NCBI GenBank assembly: GCA_000967895.1
Contig: FO203512.1
Coordinates: 4,091,531 to 4,155,530 of the forward strand
DNA: 64,000 nucleotides
Direction: 5' to 3'
Source: Oleispira antarctica RB-8
GTDB taxonomy: Bacteria; Pseudomonadota; Gammaproteobacteria; Pseudomonadales; Oceanobacteraceae
Below are positions 47,604 through 56,967 of the stretch, piece by piece. The first letter of the stretch is position 1. Every line of letters begins with the position of its first letter. The notes beneath the pieces are model-generated. The model was given only the letters and a program-made list of their open reading frames with translations. It had not been told where the DNA came from and made no database searches. Made by a program: the position numbers and the translations under genes.

Positions 47604-48482
47604 ATGATTAATCCTATATGGCTGCGCAGTTTTTGCACACTCGTTGAGATGGGACACTTCACTCGCACGGCTGAAACCTTGTACATGACCCAGTCAGGAG
47701 TGAGTCAGCACATTCATAAATTAGAAGAGTACTTAGGGCAGCCACTGCTCATTCGGGAAGGTAAACGGTTTACCCTCACCACCGCTGGTGACCGCCTTTA
47801 CCACGAAGGCCGCAAGTTGATTCTTTCATTGTCAGACCTTGAACAGCAAGTTTGTCTAGATCCTACTCACGAAGGCATCGTCAAAGTCGCATCACCGGGC
47901 AGTGTTGGCCTTAAGCTGTATCCTCATTTATTAGCGTTGCAAAAACACTTCCCAAAACTGGTTATCGAATATCGTTTTGCTCCTAATAGTGAAATAGAGA
48001 AGCTAATCGCCGAGCATAAAGTCGATATTGGCATCATGACGTCACGATCAACTTTGAGTGATGTAAGTCTTAAAGCAATTGCAGAGGAGGAGTTACTACT
48101 GGTGACACCCAGTGACATTTCACAGCCTACCTGGCATCAATTATTGGCATTAGGTTTTATAGATCATCCAGATGGGGCTTATCATGCGAGTCAGTTATTG
48201 AGTGTGAATTTTTCTGAGTTTCAAAACAGCAATCAATTCAATCGCTCTGGTTTTTCTAACCAAATTAATTTGATTTTAGAACCCGTGGGTATGGGGCTGG
48301 GATTTACGGTATTACCCAGACATGCCGTCAGTGCATTTAAAGAAAGTGATAAAGTGAAAGTACATCAACTGGCTCATCAAATGAGTGAGACGCTTTACCT
48401 AGGCATTCATAGCAATACGTTTACACCGAATAGAGTAAATACGGTTATTGCAGAAGCAGAGAACTGCCTTAAGAACATTTAA
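47604..48482 (+). CDS. LysR family transcriptional regulator
   Basis: 292-residue regulator: winged HTH at about 3-62 (LRSFCTLVEMGHFTRTAETL then MTQSGVSQHIHKLEE) and a periplasmic-binding-like effector domain (about 88-285). Divergent from the VOC gene, the typical layout of a LysR regulator and its target; the inducer is unknown. Confidence 0.88.
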   Translation: MINPIWLRSFCTLVEMGHFTRTAETLYMTQSGVSQHIHKLEEYLGQPLLIREGKRFTLTTAGDRLYHEGRKLILSLSDLEQQVCLDPTHEGIVKVASPGSVGLKLYPHLLALQKHFPKLVIEYRFAPNSEIEKLIAEHKVDIGIMTSRSTLSDVSLKAIAEEELLLVTPSDISQPTWHQLLALGFIDHPDGAYHASQLLSVNFSEFQNSNQFNRSGFSNQINLILEPVGMGLGFTVLPRHAVSAFKESDKVKVHQLAHQMSETLYLGIHSNTFTPNRVNTVIAEAENCLKNI

Positions 48483-48571
48483 GAAACCGTTTTAGATACA
48501 GCCACCTACCTGACACACACAGTCTTGTAGATGGCTATATCTTAAATCATTCTAAGATTGCAAAAGACTAT

Positions 48572-50683
48572 TTATAAAGCCGGTTTTTCACCTTCTATCC
48601 AATAACTAAATAATCGATCAAGAGATTTATTTCTCTTTTTCATCTTGATCCAATTCCTTAAATATAACTCAAACAACTGATCATTTTTATTAATTGGAAA
48701 TGCCATCGTTAATGCAGGCAGTAAAGGTTTCGGGCTGACGACCGTATAACTTGGATTCAGCAAAGTCCAAGCAGAAGCCGCAGGAGCACCTAATAACATA
48801 GCATCTATATGCTTAAACTCTTCTTTGAAGAACAGCCTTGGCGTTGATATTTCCCACGCTTTACCCTTTGTAAAATAAGCCTTAACGGCTTTTTTATAGA
48901 ATACTTTTTCTGGAATACCAATAATCAAATCTTTTCGATCCCTAATATTTTCCCAGTCAACAAACTCTGCTCTACGCTTATCTTTAACAATAAAGGCGAC
49001 ATGCTGATCGCTATAGGGCCAAGACAGTAAAAATTCTTTCATATTGTCGGGAATCACAGGAACACCCGAAGTGATGTCTAAATAGCCTGATGCCAATAAA
49101 GGGCCTGCTTCCTTACGAAATATTTTAACAAATTCAATACCAACCCCAAGATCTCCAGCCAGTTGATTCATTATTTCAATATCAAACCCAACCAACTTCC
49201 CTTTACTATTATGAAATGAGTACGGTAAATCATCTCTAAAATAGCCAACTCTCAAAAAGCCTCTCTGCTTTACCCGATCAAGCACACTTTTAAACGGCTG
49301 GACATTGGCACTGCTAGCACTGGGTTTTTCTAAGTACGTGGTAGGAATACTTTCATATAAAAAGTCGCGATTAATAAACTTACTATAGCCTTCATATTGG
49401 TAACTTATCGATTGAAACGTATGCTTCACTGCAACAAAGGCGGCAATGCAAACAACGGGAATAATCAACGCGTTGCGGGCAAATTGTTGCCATTTAAAGG
49501 TGAAGCCTTTCACCATGCTAGTGGCCACAAGGAGTGGTAAACACACTGCAAATATAACCGATAATAATGCGGCAATGCGTCCCACAATTAAATTCTCTGC
49601 AACCAGAAAGAAATCAAACATCGAACCAGAAACGTTGAACAGCTCCAATAAATTAGGCACCGCAATAATACTTGTGCCAAATAACTGCGGAACACCAACG
49701 ACAATGAGGGTCACATAATCGCTTAACGAAATATAAGCACCCGAAAACCAAGCCGCGAATAGGGTGAATAAAAGAGCTAATAGCTTGCCTCCAACGGGCA
49801 AGCTAAAAGTAATAGGAACAATAATACTTGGGACTTTATCAATGTCTTTATTCGTCGAATGCAGTTGCGCAATTAGCACCTTAGTTTTTTCTACAATAAC
49901 GGGAAGTACAATGAAGAAACTGCCGGTAGCAAATGCGGTAACCATAGCCTCACGCGAGGCTTTCATTATTTGTCGATAACCAAAAGGCGTAATAATCGCC
50001 ACCATTGTAGGTAATACAATAAACGCGAGTAGTAAAACCAGTACTGCTGACGTTACAACATAAACCAGAAGGCCATCTAAATCAGAGGGATTTACGGTAG
50101 CCGCCGCACGCAGACCAATACAAAAAATACCGACAGGCGCAAAACGCATTACCATAACACTGACATTCGCAACAGCCGTTTGTAAATTGCCCAGCAGCAA
50201 CAATGCATGTTTCTTTCTGTGCACACTCATAAGTCCGATCCCAATGAATATGCTGAATGTGACAATAGAGGGAATCAAGGCATTAGCAAAAGCGTTGAAT
50301 GGATTGGCAGGAATGAATAAATCCACCAGATCAAATTCAGTACTTACCTTTATTGTTTCTACGCTATAAAACTCTGCGGTCGTCCAATCAGGAAAAGCAA
50401 TCGGTGCCAAAAGAATGAAAAATAGAACGGTCGAAATTAATAGAAACAAAATAAGCAAGCTTTGCTTAAAAGTGCTGCTTAACCCAGTAGCCGATAATCC
50501 ACCGATTCCAACAATCAACGATAGCGATATATAAGGAAGAGCGGTCATTTGTAATAACATCACAAATGCATTTGCGATCGCATCCACCCCCATAAATACA
50601 GTTGACGTATAGGCACCAATTGCAAGTCCGGCAACCATCGCGAGAAGAATACGAATAAAGGAGGGTATTTTTTTGAACAGCAT
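48572..50683 (-). CDS. Dicarboxylate/amino acid:cation symporter fused to SBP domain
   Basis: 703-residue protein from the ATG at 50683, which has AGGA six bases upstream (longer frames to 50782 lack support). The first part (about 1-430) is a DAACS/GltP-type sodium-coupled symporter with multiple helices and the conserved hairpins (TAFATGSFFIVLP, SLPVGGKLLALLFTLF). The C-terminal part (about 470-700) is a periplasmic family 3 solute-binding domain (RVKQRGFLRVGYFRDDLPYS, LVGFDIEIMNQLAGDL). The binding domain is probably tethered in the periplasm to deliver substrate to the carrier. A 15-bp palindrome lies just upstream. Confidence 0.85.
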   Translation of the reverse strand: MLFKKIPSFIRILLAMVAGLAIGAYTSTVFMGVDAIANAFVMLLQMTALPYISLSLIVGIGGLSATGLSSTFKQSLLILFLLISTVLFFILLAPIAFPDWTTAEFYSVETIKVSTEFDLVDLFIPANPFNAFANALIPSIVTFSIFIGIGLMSVHRKKHALLLLGNLQTAVANVSVMVMRFAPVGIFCIGLRAAATVNPSDLDGLLVYVVTSAVLVLLLAFIVLPTMVAIITPFGYRQIMKASREAMVTAFATGSFFIVLPVIVEKTKVLIAQLHSTNKDIDKVPSIIVPITFSLPVGGKLLALLFTLFAAWFSGAYISLSDYVTLIVVGVPQLFGTSIIAVPNLLELFNVSGSMFDFFLVAENLIVGRIAALLSVIFAVCLPLLVATSMVKGFTFKWQQFARNALIIPVVCIAAFVAVKHTFQSISYQYEGYSKFINRDFLYESIPTTYLEKPSASSANVQPFKSVLDRVKQRGFLRVGYFRDDLPYSFHNSKGKLVGFDIEIMNQLAGDLGVGIEFVKIFRKEAGPLLASGYLDITSGVPVIPDNMKEFLLSWPYSDQHVAFIVKDKRRAEFVDWENIRDRKDLIIGIPEKVFYKKAVKAYFTKGKAWEISTPRLFFKEEFKHIDAMLLGAPAASAWTLLNPSYTVVSPKPLLPALTMAFPINKNDQLFELYLRNWIKMKKRNKSLDRLFSYWIEGEKPAL

Positions 50684-51140
50684 ATAAATCCTGAAATTAC
50701 TCATTAAGTACTTATGCAGTAAGTACTTAATGAGCCAATAGTATATTGTTAATGTAATCAGTATAGCGAGATGTATACGCATACTTTGATACGATGTTTA
50801 TCTTAGCGATTTGTCTCACGTCGAATCGCATTAAATGAATGAGTCGTTGTACCCTCACTTACAACGCTATGCAACACTAAATGAATTTTTGAGAAGCGTG
50901 CTTCGTTAATGATAGCCTAACCCAAAGCTCCTCAATGCTATAAACACAGCCGTGTCTGAATGTTCTCTTTAGAAAAGCGTAACTACACCGCCAAAACTCA
51001 CCCTTAGTCACTACATTATTAAGAAATTTTCTAATAATAAGCATTCATATTCGAACCAACGAGAAACATTGGGCAAATCAATCAAGACACTGGCTTTGTG
51101 CTATATTGTATAACTATCTATCTCTTTTATTGGCTATTCA
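50684..51140. other. 457-bp gap between the symporter fusion and the NMT1-EAL gene
   Basis: Divergent promoter region containing the palindrome at 50700-50734. An extension of the symporter frame runs to 50782 but has no family-like sequence. No RNA gene recognised. Confidence 0.4.
50700..50734. promoter_or_regulatory. 15-bp palindrome upstream of the symporter fusion
   Basis: Perfect arms CTCATTAAGTACTTA (50700-50714) and complement (50720-50734) with a 5-nt centre TGCAG. It begins 17 bp upstream of the chosen start codon, so it is either an operator or a hairpin in the mRNA leader close to the ribosome binding site. Confidence 0.6.
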
Positions 51141-53489
51141 GTGATCCAAATAAAACGTCTCTGTCAGTTATTGCTATTGTCACTTTGCTCTTCTTGGGTG
51201 ATAGCTGAAGATATTTCGATCCACTTAAAGTGGTACCACAAATTTCAATTTGCGGGCTATTACGCTGCCCAACAGCAAGGCTATTTCACCGATGAAGGCT
51301 ATGACGTGAGCCTTATTGAAGGCGGCCCTCATACCAATCACTTACATCAGTTAATCAACGGGTCCAGCGAATATGCTGTTTTAGGCAGCGAGGCAATCAT
51401 CTCCTTGGCCCTTGGGTCTCCCGTTATTATAGTCGCCTCTATTTTCCAGCATGCTCCCGAAATAGTGATGACACTAGAATCGAGCAAAGCAGAATCTATC
51501 AGTGCATTAAAAGATAAACCTTTGATGCTAGCGAATAACTACATATCAGGCCAAATAGCGGCCATGTTATTAAAAAACGGCATAACATCTAAAGATTATC
51601 AAAAATCGAGTTATGACGGCGATGTTAATAGATTGGTCAACGGTTCGGTTTTTGCTATGTATGGCTATATTAGTAACGAGCCATATCAGTTACAGCAACT
51701 TGGACATAACGTCGACATATTTAGGCCACAAGACTACGGCATCAATTTCTATGGTGACAACCTCGCAACCACTCAGAATGAACTGGATAATCACCCTAAA
51801 CGCGTAGCCGCCATGCGTCGTGCTGTTATTCGAGGGTGGAATTACGCACTAGAGCACCCAGAGGCAATGATTGCATACATTCTAAGCATGCCGACTAAAA
51901 ACCCCAACCCCTACAATCTGAGCCATCAGCAATACGAAGCAAAGATTACTGCTGAACTAATTGACACCTATAACGTGCCTTTAGGATCATCAAGCCCTGA
52001 CCGCTGGGCAGCGATGTTTGATACCTTCAATGAAACCTCTGGTGGCCAAGCAATCTTTAATCCTAAGTCTATTTATAATGAATTTCATCAGGATCGTACT
52101 TGGCTAACGTACATTCTTATTCCTGCAATACTGGCCTTAATTATCATTTCCTCGATGTATGCATGGAATCGAGCATTACAGAATAAGTTAAATACGGCTA
52201 TTAGCAGCTTAGAAAAAGCCGCTTTTGAAGACGTATTAACAGGCCTAAAAAACCGCTCATCGATGATGCTTTATATCGAACAGTGCCGAATCAAAAAAAG
52301 AAACAACCTATATATTGTGCTAATCGACATAGCCGGCCTGCAAAAAATTAATAAAGACCAGGGATTACAAAGAGCGGATCTATTAATTCAGCAAGTGGCT
52401 AATTTATTATCCGATTGCGCATTAAGATACAGCCATACTTATAGTTTGTATGGCGGTAAGTTTGCCATTATTGCCAGCGCAGAACGCTTCAGCGAACTCG
52501 AGCGAAAAATTAATATTCTGCTAGACAAAATAACTCAAGTGAATGATTGCATCGCACTGCGATCAGGGGCCGTAAAACTGGACTTCAGCTTAGACAATTC
52601 AACCCTAACAACACGAGCAGAATTAACACTGCAGCACTCGAAAGAAATCAATTCAAGCACATTGTCTTCCTTCAATTTATTGATTTTAGAAAAAGCGAGT
52701 CGCCACGAGGCCTTGATCATTGAGGTTACAAAAGCCATCAAGAAACAAGAGTTTGTGCCTTACTATCAACCAAAAATAAATTATCTGAGCGGCGAAATTC
52801 AAGGCTTAGAAGCTCTCATCCGCTGGGACCATCCAGATAAAGGGATTTTATTACCGGGTACTTTTTTACCCGTAGTTGAACATAACCCTGTTGTAATGAT
52901 GGAATTAGAAAAAGCCATTCTGGAAGCTATTTTGTCTGAAGCTAATGAACTTATCAGCTATTACAAAATAAATAGCGGGTTCAGATTATCGATTAATCTT
53001 TCATCAATTCACTTTAATCAACCCTCATTAGTATCTGATTTACTAACAAGCTGTCATCGTTTTTCTGTTGATCCGCAATACCTAGAATTTGAATTAACAG
53101 AAAGCTCTATGCTAGAAGATCTTAATTTAGCCATAGAAATTAGTCATGACTTACAAAAAGCGGGATTTCATGTTGCACTTGATGATTTTGGTACCGGCTA
53201 TTCCTCTCTTTCTTACATTCAGAATTTACCCGTCAATGTGATTAAGCTGGACTATTCATTCGTTAAAAAAATACCACAAGATATACGCTCAGGCTTCGTT
53301 GTAGAGCATATTATTTCGCTGGCACATAAGTTAGGATTAATCATCGTTGCGGAAGGAGTCGAAGAAGCGGATCAACTGGATTACCTTGGTAATTTAAACG
53401 TTGATATGATTCAAGGCTTTTATTTTTATAAACCTATGCCTCTAGAACAGGCTTGTAAACTGAATCTAGTGGTTAATAATTACAAATAA
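51141..53489 (+). CDS. NMT1/THI5-like sensor fused to degenerate GGDEF and EAL
   Basis: 782-residue protein with a GTG start. A signal peptide (1-22) precedes an NMT1/THI5-like binding domain (about 24-310), the fold that binds thiamine-precursor-like or taurine-like ligands: SIHLKWYHKFQFAGYYAAQQ, then QGYFTDEGYDVSLIEGGP. A helix follows (about 325-345), then a GGDEF domain whose catalytic motif reads YGGKFAI and so is inactive, and an EAL domain (about 535-775) with EALIRW, NLSSIHF, ELTES, DDFGTGYSSLSY, IKLDYSF and AEGVEEAD intact. Expected to be a ligand-controlled c-di-GMP phosphodiesterase in the inner membrane. Confidence 0.88.
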   Translation: MIQIKRLCQLLLLSLCSSWVIAEDISIHLKWYHKFQFAGYYAAQQQGYFTDEGYDVSLIEGGPHTNHLHQLINGSSEYAVLGSEAIISLALGSPVIIVASIFQHAPEIVMTLESSKAESISALKDKPLMLANNYISGQIAAMLLKNGITSKDYQKSSYDGDVNRLVNGSVFAMYGYISNEPYQLQQLGHNVDIFRPQDYGINFYGDNLATTQNELDNHPKRVAAMRRAVIRGWNYALEHPEAMIAYILSMPTKNPNPYNLSHQQYEAKITAELIDTYNVPLGSSSPDRWAAMFDTFNETSGGQAIFNPKSIYNEFHQDRTWLTYILIPAILALIIISSMYAWNRALQNKLNTAISSLEKAAFEDVLTGLKNRSSMMLYIEQCRIKKRNNLYIVLIDIAGLQKINKDQGLQRADLLIQQVANLLSDCALRYSHTYSLYGGKFAIIASAERFSELERKINILLDKITQVNDCIALRSGAVKLDFSLDNSTLTTRAELTLQHSKEINSSTLSSFNLLILEKASRHEALIIEVTKAIKKQEFVPYYQPKINYLSGEIQGLEALIRWDHPDKGILLPGTFLPVVEHNPVVMMELEKAILEAILSEANELISYYKINSGFRLSINLSSIHFNQPSLVSDLLTSCHRFSVDPQYLEFELTESSMLEDLNLAIEISHDLQKAGFHVALDDFGTGYSSLSYIQNLPVNVIKLDYSFVKKIPQDIRSGFVVEHIISLAHKLGLIIVAEGVEEADQLDYLGNLNVDMIQGFYFYKPMPLEQACKLNLVVNNYK

Positions 53490-53501
53490 TGTTGAGCGTA
53501 C

Positions 53502-55211
53502 ATGTCAGACTTTTCTTCTATAAGCCAAGACTTCAAAAATTTCGTTTTATCCAATCCAGATACCAGTATGGGACTTGGAAATAATAGTCATCTCGATCAA
53601 CTTGCAGACCCCAGCCTAGAACAGTTAAAAAATGATACTGCGCAAGCAAAAACTCTACTCGTTGTCATTGAAAACTGCTCGACGGATGATTTTAATCAAC
53701 AACTTGATATCGACCTAATGGCTCGTTATTTAAAGCAACAGATATTCTTTGCCGAACTTGAACAAGATGGTCAACCACAACGATGCCGAAAACCCGGTGG
53801 TGTTGATGGCATCAGTGAAGGTATTTTTCAGCTTTTTGTGAACGACGAAAGAAGCCCAGAAGCACGCTTAGATAATATTCTATCGCGATTACAACAAGCC
53901 CCAGCCTATTTAAAAGTCGAAGCCGATGTTATTACTCAACCCATTCAGCGCTGGCGTGATATTGAAGTTGAGCAAGGTGAAGGCTTACCCGATTTATTTG
54001 CCACTATTTATAATTGGGCAGAGAAAACTGAATACCCCAAAAGCTCTGAACTTCAGCAAGCAATAATCGCATGTAATAGCGCTCTAGGCCTTTATCTTAA
54101 TGATTTAAAAAGACGACAATGTTTAATCAATTTTGATATTGGTGAAGACAAAGTCAATGAACTGCTCGCGCTACGTAACATCAACCTTTCCCCTGTGGAG
54201 TTGGTTAAGATGGCACGCGACTTTATGGCGAATACCCAAACGCTATTAACCGGGTTAAATAAACGTCTTTGTAAGAAATATGATCTGGATATAACCACCA
54301 GCAACGAAGATTTGCATGAATACCTCAATGACAAATTTTCCGCTAAGATAAAAAATGGCGAATTAAACTCGGTATTGGATTATTACTCAGATCAAATAAA
54401 ATCCATCAACGAATTCATTGAACAACGCCATCTTTTTTCGATACCTGCGCAGCAAGAAATTCGCTTATTACAAACCCCAAGTTTCTTGGAACCTGTGATT
54501 CCTGCAGGTGCAATGTGGCCACCACTTGCGCTTCGTCCTGGTAAAAAAACAAGCTTAGTATATCTCACACTGAAGGAAGATCAGCTAGCGGAACATACTG
54601 AGTTGGGTATTCCGGTAATGATGATTCATGAAGGTATTCCTGGCCATCATCTACAGTTTGCAACCGCCGCACAGCATCCTTCTTTTATTCGTCGTATTTT
54701 TTCAGCCAATGAACATGCGGAAGGTTGGACGACAATGCTAGAAGATTACATGCTGGATGTTGGCTACATCAGTGAAGATCTTGTAGATGAAGTACGTTTT
54801 ATCGCCAAGCGTGAAATGTCTCGCCTCGTAGCCCGCGTCGGTATCGACTTATATTTTATGACGGGTGAACGTGATTACTTAGACGTCGGCTTAGATCTTG
54901 GTTTCAAAGAGAATGGTTATAGCGACGACGTATTTGTAAACGCTGCCAAGCTTTTGAAAAAAGCGACAGGCTTTACAGATGGCCGCGTACAAGCAGAATT
55001 GAACTGGTATAGCAGCGAGCAAAGCTATCCTCTCAGCTACCTCACAGGCAACCGTTTGGTATGGCAATTGAAGCAAGATATTCAAGCCGCCAATAAAAAA
55101 GACCTCGGCTCGCTTGCCTTAGATCAAGCCTTTCATAAAGTGTATTTAGAATCAGGCTGCATGCCAGTAGAAAGTTTACGCACCGTGTATGAGCATGAAG
55201 GGTTTTTATAA
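53502..55211 (+). CDS. DUF885 family protein (zinc-peptidase-like)
   Basis: 569-residue protein of the DUF885 family. The motif MIHEGIPGHHLQFA, with the HExxxxH-like H-E-x-x-x-G-H-H arrangement, and a downstream ANEHAEGWTTMLEDYML are the family hallmarks and resemble metallopeptidase sites. No signal peptide is seen. It lies 12 bp after the NMT1-EAL gene, so co-transcription is likely, but a functional link is not evident. Confidence 0.83.
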   Translation: MSDFSSISQDFKNFVLSNPDTSMGLGNNSHLDQLADPSLEQLKNDTAQAKTLLVVIENCSTDDFNQQLDIDLMARYLKQQIFFAELEQDGQPQRCRKPGGVDGISEGIFQLFVNDERSPEARLDNILSRLQQAPAYLKVEADVITQPIQRWRDIEVEQGEGLPDLFATIYNWAEKTEYPKSSELQQAIIACNSALGLYLNDLKRRQCLINFDIGEDKVNELLALRNINLSPVELVKMARDFMANTQTLLTGLNKRLCKKYDLDITTSNEDLHEYLNDKFSAKIKNGELNSVLDYYSDQIKSINEFIEQRHLFSIPAQQEIRLLQTPSFLEPVIPAGAMWPPLALRPGKKTSLVYLTLKEDQLAEHTELGIPVMMIHEGIPGHHLQFATAAQHPSFIRRIFSANEHAEGWTTMLEDYMLDVGYISEDLVDEVRFIAKREMSRLVARVGIDLYFMTGERDYLDVGLDLGFKENGYSDDVFVNAAKLLKKATGFTDGRVQAELNWYSSEQSYPLSYLTGNRLVWQLKQDIQAANKKDLGSLALDQAFHKVYLESGCMPVESLRTVYEHEGFL

Positions 55212-55307
55212 TTGATAGCAAAACCCATACTATTGTCTTAATATTCAATTGCGTATGATTATCATTTAGATTATTATTCATCTGAATTTTAACTAGATGA
55301 TGATCAA

Positions 55308-56843
55308 ATGTTCAATAATAAACTGCACAATTTAAGCTTAGGCATAATAGCCACAAGCTCTCTGCTGTTATCTGCTTGTGGTGGTGAAAGTTCTACTAAC
55401 TCTACTAATGCCATCGATTCCATAGCGCCGACGGTTAGCAACGTATTTCCTAACAACAATCATGGTATCCATTCAAAGAAAGTTATCGTTACTGGCCAAG
55501 CTACCGATGAAACAGCATTAGAATCTGTTGTTATCACCTATGGTCAGAACGCGATTACCGCTGAGTTGAACGACGGTCGATTCACCGCAGTGATAGAAGC
55601 AACTCCGGGGGAAAATACCTACACGGTGGTAGCAACGGATACTGCAAAAAATGAAGTGACTCTTGAAGAAACTTTCTATTTTGGTGCTCTTGCAAGTGCT
55701 GGCGGTGCTCATTCTGGCATCATACACAATGAACGTATCTATGCCTGGGGACGAAATAATAAAGGCCAAGCAGGTATTGGAGCCATTACAAAAATCAGCG
55801 ATGATCCAGCAACCGCAGAAGCAACCCACCCTATCACGCCGACCCTAATATCAGCGCCATTTGATGACGTAGACCTAACCGAAACCAAATTTGTTTCGTT
55901 AGCATTCAATCAGAATGTATCGACGGCATTGGATGTTAATGGGCATGTCTGGAGTTGGGGTGATGGCGACAATGGCCAGCTAGGCTTAGGCATTGCGGAC
56001 GATGATATTGTTGATGACACAGACTATACCAGCCCACAAAAAATTGCAGGCCTATCCAATATTGTAGCGATCAGCCGTGGTTACTATCATTGTTTGCTAT
56101 TAAAATCAGATGGTAGCGTATTAGCCTTTGGTAGGAATGCTCAAGGACAACTCGGTGACGGTACAAATGATAATAAAGACACTCCTGTTGCCGTAAACGG
56201 GCTGACAAACATAGTGCAAGTTTCTGCGGCTATTGGCTCTTACGCTCTTGATCAAGAAGGACGTTTATGGGCTTGGGGAAGCAACAACTATGCTCAGCTA
56301 GCGAATGGGACAACAGACAGTGATGCTCATAATATTCCAACTCAAGTTGCTATTGACGAACCTATTGTCAGCATTGCGAGTGGCAAAGGCCACACATTAG
56401 CATTAACAGAGTCAGGGAAAGTTTATGCTTGGGGCCTCAACGCTAGTAGCCAAATCGGCATGAGAACCAGTGAAACATGGGATAATTACATTCTAACCCC
56501 ACTATTACTCCCTTGGTTTGATGATGCGATTGCTGTTTGGGCCAATGGCAACCAAAGTTTTGCTCAACGCAGTGATGGAAAGATTTATCCTTGGGGGCAA
56601 AACATGTTTGGCACACTAGGAATAGAAGCTGATGACGACGTCGAGCAACCTAATAGCCCAATACTGGGTTTGGAAAACGTAACCGACTTAGGCAACGGCG
56701 CTCTACATACTTTAGCTATTCGAAATGATGGTTCGGTTTTCTCCTGGGGCTGGAGCTTTGAAGGTTCTTTAGGTGGCGGAGAAAGTACTATTCATAGATG
56801 GACATATCGCCTTCCCTTATTGGTATCAATCCCAGAAAGCTAA
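55308..56843 (+). CDS. RCC1-repeat lipoprotein with Ig-like domain
   Basis: 511-residue lipoprotein. The signal ends LLLSACGG. A bacterial Ig-like domain (about 38-125, APTVSNVFPNNNHGIHSKKV) is followed by seven RCC1-type repeats, each with a W or F-G-x-N/D motif such as AWGRNNKGQAGIG, SWGDGDNGQLGLG, AFGRNAQGQLGDG, AWGSNNYAQLANG and SWGWSFEGSLGGG, forming a beta-propeller. Likely a surface or periplasmic binding protein; partner unknown. Confidence 0.85.
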   Translation: MFNNKLHNLSLGIIATSSLLLSACGGESSTNSTNAIDSIAPTVSNVFPNNNHGIHSKKVIVTGQATDETALESVVITYGQNAITAELNDGRFTAVIEATPGENTYTVVATDTAKNEVTLEETFYFGALASAGGAHSGIIHNERIYAWGRNNKGQAGIGAITKISDDPATAEATHPITPTLISAPFDDVDLTETKFVSLAFNQNVSTALDVNGHVWSWGDGDNGQLGLGIADDDIVDDTDYTSPQKIAGLSNIVAISRGYYHCLLLKSDGSVLAFGRNAQGQLGDGTNDNKDTPVAVNGLTNIVQVSAAIGSYALDQEGRLWAWGSNNYAQLANGTTDSDAHNIPTQVAIDEPIVSIASGKGHTLALTESGKVYAWGLNASSQIGMRTSETWDNYILTPLLLPWFDDAIAVWANGNQSFAQRSDGKIYPWGQNMFGTLGIEADDDVEQPNSPILGLENVTDLGNGALHTLAIRNDGSVFSWGWSFEGSLGGGESTIHRWTYRLPLLVSIPES

Positions 56844-56850
56844 TGTATTC

Positions 56851-56892
56851 ATAATCACACAACTCAATATTATTATTCAGTTGTGTGATTAT
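56851..56892. terminator. 14-bp hairpin after the RCC1 gene
   Basis: Perfect arms ATAATCACACAACT (56851-56864) and complement (56879-56892), loop of 14 nt. It is 8 bp after the stop codon. No T-run follows, so it may be a terminator of weak type or an mRNA-end hairpin. Confidence 0.45.
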
Positions 56893-56967
56893 CCGTATAA
56901 AAAATCCCCATTATTATTGCCAAAATAATGCTCAATACAATCAAGAATAACTCCCAGAATCCGACCA

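Noticed and set aside
48496-48540. Imperfect inverted repeat between the LysR and symporter genes
   Set aside because: Stem has two mismatches on plus (G-U on minus), and no T-run; kept out as too weak for a terminator.
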